Source: Xenosphaeropsis pyriputrescens | Taxonomy: Eukaryota; Ascomycota; Leotiomycetes; Phacidiales; Phacidiaceae | DNA: 64,000 nt | Direction of reading: 5' to 3' | Assembly: GCA_022609375.1 (NCBI GenBank) | Contig: JAGKQE010000069.1 | Location: forward strand, 89,733 to 153,732 | Part shown: positions 59,174-64,000 of the stretch, piece by piece | Layout: every line of letters starts with the position of its first letter | How positions within the stretch are numbered: position 1 is the first letter of the stretch | The notes under the pieces: generated by a model | What the model saw: the letters and a program-made list of their open reading frames with translations, nothing else | The model's database searches: none | What the model was told of the DNA's origin: nothing | Translations under genes and position numbers: made by a program

Positions 59174-60769
59174 TCTACCCACTTAGGTAAGGTACCTATG
59201 CTGCAACGTCTTCCTAAATCCAAACTGTGATATTATAGTCTCACAGACGTAAGGAGAGCTATTAATCACAACTTGTTTGCCGTGAACGAGGATATGCTAT
59301 ATGCGACAGAGTATGAAAGATGAGCACAATATACGAGGATATCTTGTGGTAGACGGGTGAATCATGTGGTTCTGCCATGCACATGATGAACGTTGTCCAT
59401 CAAGGAGAGAGATGCGAAGGAGGCTAAGTGAAATGCATGTAGATATGAATATATGTGTATTCTCTTTATTTTGTTTTCTATACTTCCAAGCAGCTAAATC
59501 CTGGATAAATATAATCATGGAAGAATTGAGCTGAGATTGCAGTAGAATCAGGTATGGAACAAACGTCACGAGGTTCTCACCACTTTCAGCCAAGGCGAGC
59601 TTGATTTTAAGGTAGAGGTAAGAAATGAGATGCGAGTCTAGACGGTCTTCTTGCTGTATCTCATCATGAGACCACTTTATGTGTGTATTATTATATCGCC
59701 TTTAGCAATTCTTATGTACCTTGGAGTAAGATGAGGGAAAAAACATGGTGCATTGATTATTATGCTGAAGTCGTATTTTGTTTGTAGTGTATAGGGTCAA
59801 CGAGAGCAGATGAGTACCTAGGTACTTATGATGGGACTGCAGACTACGATCAATATATATGTACATAGTATTCGAAAAATTAATACCTGACAGAGTGCTC
59901 GTACCTGCATCAATATCCAGCTCATCGTAATGACCGACCATTTCTTAGATAAGTCCTACTGAAGATTACCTTAGGTACACAGATGATATGCACAATTCCA
60001 TAAATACAAAGCAGGCGAGATACTTGCTATTATGCTTGTGCTTATAAAGCTGAGTGACACAACTAAGCATGGGAATGAGGAGAACAGTGATTAGTACTTG
60101 AACGGAGAATAACAGATAGTTACGACTTGTGTTGTTGACATTGGCAACCCAAAAAGGGAGAATACCTTAGTCGTTATACTTATATGTACTGTATGTATCT
60201 ATCTTAGTTGGGAGCAAGAGACATTCATATACAGCTGAGATAACCATAAGGGCATCAAAATTGTAGACATGACGAGATCACAGATCTCGTTCCTTCAGCT
60301 CTGGTTTCAAGTCATCAAGATCATTGTCTCATTATGTTTTGTCTGGTGCTGTTCGCTCATCTGTTCATCTGTTCAGACCCCTTTGGACCATCATTGCCTT
60401 AGGTAGGTCCACCAGACAACGTTATCAGCTGATAGGCGGAGGCATGATAAGGCGACTGTGGAGCGCGTGGAGGGGTAAAGGCAGGAGAAGGAGTAGGCAA
60501 AGTGTACCTCAACCTCAACCTCTCAGTGCCACACACCAACTTGACTTGTCCCTTTGACATCAAACATCCAACCACCACACCAACTCGTCCTCTTGCAATC
60601 TCCAACCTCAACCTCAATCTTAATCTCAGATCTTCAGATTATCATCTCTCCTTCTCAATATTACCATATTATATGCTTTCAACCTTTGCTCCATAAATTG
60701 AATCGTCCATCTATGAACACCCACCACTATATCCTCATATAAATCGTCCATCCCCCTTCCACCTCAATC
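59174..60769. other. Divergent promoter region of kinase and septin-like gene
   Basis: 1.6 kb without a supported gene. Near 60500-60660 the plus strand is rich in CTCAACCTCAATCTT-type pyrimidine repeats, a likely leader of the gene at 60770. Elsewhere it is AT-rich. Confidence 0.5.
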
Positions 60770-63128
60770 ATGCGACCAACTCCTGGCGCCCCCAGCGCCT
60801 TACCCGCACGACCTCGCGACCACAGCTTCAGTGATAACGACGCAACTCCGATGCCTACCCAATACTCCTCCCAAGGAGGGGGAATGACTTATTTTCTGGC
60901 TGATGAGAAGGGCCTCGAGTCTTCATCATCGAATATTCAAACGATCCATCCCCGACCGCGGTACGGGGTCAAACCCGGAATGTACGGTGTGGAGAGCCTC
61001 GAATCTACGATAAGCTCATTCGGCAGCTCTCGTCAACCACCGAGCCCTCGGATTCCAGCAAACAAGAAAGCCCCCTCGAAACCACAATCTAGAAAGAGTG
61101 AGGAAGATTTCAGTAAGACGGACTGGGCACCACCCCCGGTTGCTGGTGAACACAGTAGAGATGTATCCCCTTATGACCGATTACCCCGCCGCCCCTCACA
61201 CACGATATCCCAACCACTCACACCATTATTCTCCGCTTCACCAGCACCTGAATCTATCACAAGCAGTGCACATTCGCGCCGCGGGTCAGACTTGGATTCT
61301 CTGAGTTCGGAGACCATCAGCCAGGTCATATCATCAAGTGATGAAGACACGGAGTTGCAATCGGAGGTAACGGATAATGGGAGTGCTCCTCAACTTGTTA
61401 TGCCAAGTATCAAGATGCCGAGTAGGCGACCCTTCACCGAGAAGGGAAGAAATATGGGAAGACTGAAAGTCATGGTGGCCGGAGATTCTGGTGAGATTGG
61501 GATGCCACCATATGATGTTTAATCACTAATAGTATATAGGAATTGGGAAGACGTCGCTGATAAAAGCAATCGTTCAAGCCTGTGAGGATATCGTCCATGT
61601 GGATCCCATTTCTACGACACCCCTATCTGTGTCCGATGCAACACTGAAAAAACCAAGAAACAAACCCAGAAGTGGCAGCATCGAGAAAAATGCCACGCAG
61701 CAGCTCACAGAAGTTTACGCCAGTACCAAAGCATATCCTTCCTGGTGGTCCGACTTTGACGAAGGTCGAATTTTGCGAAGAAGACGAAGCCTAGGGGACA
61801 AAGTACTTGAACGAAATTTATGTTTCGTTGACTCACCTGGCTATGGCAGTGGAACATCTGTAAGAGATTTTGATACAGCACCGAAAACAATCACTGATAG
61901 TTTTGTAGTGCATGGAGACTATCACGCCAGTCATCAACTATATCGAGGAGCAGATGGGACGTACTGCTTCAACAGCCGGCATGAGTGATGCAGATCTCAT
62001 TAGCATGTTGAGCGGCAATGGTGGTTCTCATGTCGATGTTGTTTTCTATATTATCTCACGAAGTGAGCAGTACACACATATGTGATACAAAAGAGCAACT
62101 GCTGATGTGTTACAGATCTGAAACCAGTCGACCTGGAATATCTCCGTCGATTATCTCCTTTAACCAATATCATTCCGATTCTCGCCCAAGCAGATCGGTT
62201 CAATGAAGAACAAATCAGTTTCCAGAAACGACAAGTACTCAGCGAACTTCGTACGTCTGGTATCAGACCCTTTCTTTTCGGCATGACGTTTGAGGATTCC
62301 TTGGATTCAGCGAGTCCCTGTGCCCCTTGGGCAATCTCATCCATCGCAACGAGCGACAGTGATAACATGGACGCTAGTGTCCTTATGAGTCCAGATTACG
62401 TACAGCCACTCCTCAACACCGATCTTCAAGACCTTGTTTCTCTGGTGTTCGATCGCGAAGGCATTTCATGGCTTCGACATTCCGCTGCCAAAAAGATTCT
62501 TGCTTGGCAAAAGAACTCTTCACCATCACGGTCCCCACTCTATACTCCAGCGCTGCCCTTCGGCACTGGTAGTCTGTCTTCCTCAGCCTCGTCTGCAATA
62601 CCCCCTATTGGTCTTACTAATTCGTATGCCTTAGCCAGGGTGGCGGACCATACTCAGAGGGAAGAACGTTATGCTCAAGTGCGTCTTGCGAAATGGGCCA
62701 GTGAATTACAACGCAGCATTGAGAATGAGCGTGCTAGATACGAAGCCCTTTGCAGAGGAGAGCGGGCTGTTTGGTTGACTGAGCGACTTGGTGAATGTGT
62801 CCAAGACGGGACTCTTGTTCCTATATCTCACGCACGGACTCAAGCGCAGCCAAGCTGGTCTTCTGAGTCCAAGCAGGATAACAATAATGCTTTGGTGAAG
62901 AAAGGTACATACCCACCGTTCATGGTAGGAGTGGCAACATTTGATCCAAGAGACCCATTGGGACTCTTGAGCTTTGATAGGGAGATGAGAAGAAAGGGAT
63001 TGCTTGCACTGCAGGTCTTGGGTGGAGCTAGCGTGATTGGGGGTGTTATGGTATGGTTGGCTAGGACTTGGAGCGGTGAAGGATGGAGTTGGGGGGTTGA
63101 GTGGAATCGTTTGGGCATGGACTGGTGA
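60770..63128 (+). CDS. Septin-like GTPase with C-terminal membrane segment
   Basis: Exons 60770-61490, 61540-61859, 61909-62062 and 62116-63128 give 735 residues. The first 225 residues are disordered (Ser/Pro/Arg). The GTPase starts GRLKVMVAGDSG-IGKTSLIKA (P-loop split by a 49-bp intron), then LCFVDSPGYGSGTS (G3), VDVVFYIISRNLKPVDLEYL and IIPILAQADRF (G4, about residues 422-426), the order of septin-type G domains. After it come helical segments (EERYAQVRLAKWASELQRSI) and, near residues 693-713, a hydrophobic span LLALQVLGGASVIGGVMVWLA with a Trp-rich tail. Canonical septins lack such a span and form filaments; this family is a distinct, poorly studied fungal group probably anchored to a membrane. 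Three phase 1 or 0 junctions keep the frame. Confidence 0.88.
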
Positions 63129-63559
63129 TGAGTGGTATGGAGAATGAGGATCATGAACGGTGTTACTTTGAAGATGGCGTTGGGGACTGGCAGAGCCGGT
63201 ATACCTTTTTGTTATGTTTGAAACTTCGCATCGCACCAGTAGCAAGTCGTAAGTAGTAGCTCATTTCGTAAATTTATTTAATTTATAAATTAGACTTCTT
63301 TATACAGTGGGTGGTTACAAGTATCCGTATGGCCAATGCATATCATGCTTAAATTAGGCCATATCAGAAAAGCGATCCTACGTGGTTCTTCAAGGGTGAG
63401 AAATGAGTTGTATTGTAAGTGGGTAATCTATGGAGAAGGAACCCGATTTCAATAGGGATTCGCTTAACTTTTTCCACCTCAAAATCCAGGCGCCCGTGTA
63501 TATCAATGGGAATATAAGGCCACTTAACTTTGAATAACCTTATACTTGTCTATGCTTTT
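63129..63559. other. 3' flank of the septin-like gene
   Basis: Untranslated region and spacer becoming AT-rich. A few CpG remain up to about 63500. Confidence 0.5.
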
Positions 63560-64000
63560 TGCTAGCAACAATTACTCCTAAGTAAGGTAGACTATATAGG
63601 TAGAAAAAGTTGAGATTATATCCTCTACTTATCTCTATAGAGGCTTGATAGGATCCTTTAACTAATATATAATTATTCTATACCTTCTAACTACTAGTTA
63701 AAAAGCTCTACCCTTTAACCTTATATATAGCTTAGACTAGCAAACAAACTTAACTAGTAGTATATAGACTAATAAGTATTAACTACCCTAGTTAGTTAAT
63801 TACTACCTAGAATATATAATTTAATAAATAGATATATCCTCTAAATAATATAAGCCTTAAAAGCTATATAGTAGAAACTTATAATATAATAATTACTAGT
63901 AACTAATTATATTTGTATATTCTAAGCTATAATTAATAATACTTAATATATCTAATTCTATTATAGAGCAACTATATATATTATATAACTCTAAAATATA
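63540..64000. other. AT-rich, CpG-free tract, RIP-like, truncated by the window
   Basis: From about 63510 to the end I see no CpG and very many TpA steps (TATATA, CTATAT, TTAACTA). Such composition is the mark of repeat-induced point mutation on a former repeat, and often of AT-rich isochores. No open frame survives. The element continues beyond the right edge, so its identity cannot be read. Confidence 0.7.

Noticed and set aside
1..64000. CCTAGG palindromes, noticed repeatedly between genes and at intron ends
   Set aside because: I counted about 14 in the window, close to the number expected by chance for a 6-bp word.

Overview
The window looks like nuclear DNA of a filamentous ascomycete (Pezizomycotina). 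Genes carry short GT-AG introns (about 47-130 bp) with CTAAC/CTGAC-like branch sites. Neighbouring genes run on both strands with no operons. Class-specific families are present: Zn2Cys6 regulators, a cAMP-receptor-like GPCR, GH5, P450 and a septin-like GTPase. The right edge falls into a CpG-free, TpA-rich tract typical of repeats degraded by RIP. A Leotiomycete (Helotiales) is my best guess from protein flavour; this is inference, not something the sequence proves.

Layout. 1-9.8 kb is an accessory-type stretch: a DXD-type glycosyltransferase, a seven-helix membrane protein, a Zn2Cys6 regulator and a secreted GH5 hydrolase, separated by long gaps. 9.8-14.2 kb is one large gene coding for a disordered protein that ends in a methyltransferase domain. 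14.2-21.5 kb is a 7.3 kb gene-poor stretch with microsatellites. 21.5-45.5 kb is mostly conserved housekeeping: Hsp90, a flavin-reductase-like protein, mitochondrial ribosomal bL31m, the retromer sorting nexin Vps5, Mediator Med11 divergent from TFIID TAF5, a small orphan gene, a small conserved protein, FACT subunit Pob3, a TPR-like protein and a coiled-coil/F-box-like protein. Three identical tRNA-Arg(ACG) genes lie on the minus strand between 38.8 and 47.0 kb. 47.7-55.5 kb is again accessory: a secreted lysozyme-like protein, a long P450 and a gene-poor stretch with possible relics. 55.5-63.1 kb holds a class V-type GPCR, the Pho85/PhoA cyclin-dependent kinase with a long in-frame N-terminal extension, and a septin-like GTPase with a C-terminal membrane anchor.

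Most genes are functionally independent. The clearest partnership is Med11 and TAF5, two RNA polymerase II machinery subunits sharing one 386 bp divergent promoter. A flavin-reductase-like gene and the mitochondrial bL31m gene share another promoter. Exon junctions were assigned by hand, requiring frame continuity, GT-AG ends and family sequence across the junction. I saw no CRISPR array, intact transposon, rRNA gene or virus. I did not find a clearly new biological system; the best candidates for novelty are the 92-residue orphan at 33.9-34.2 kb, the kinase extension, the gene-poor 7.3 kb and the recurring tRNA-Arg.
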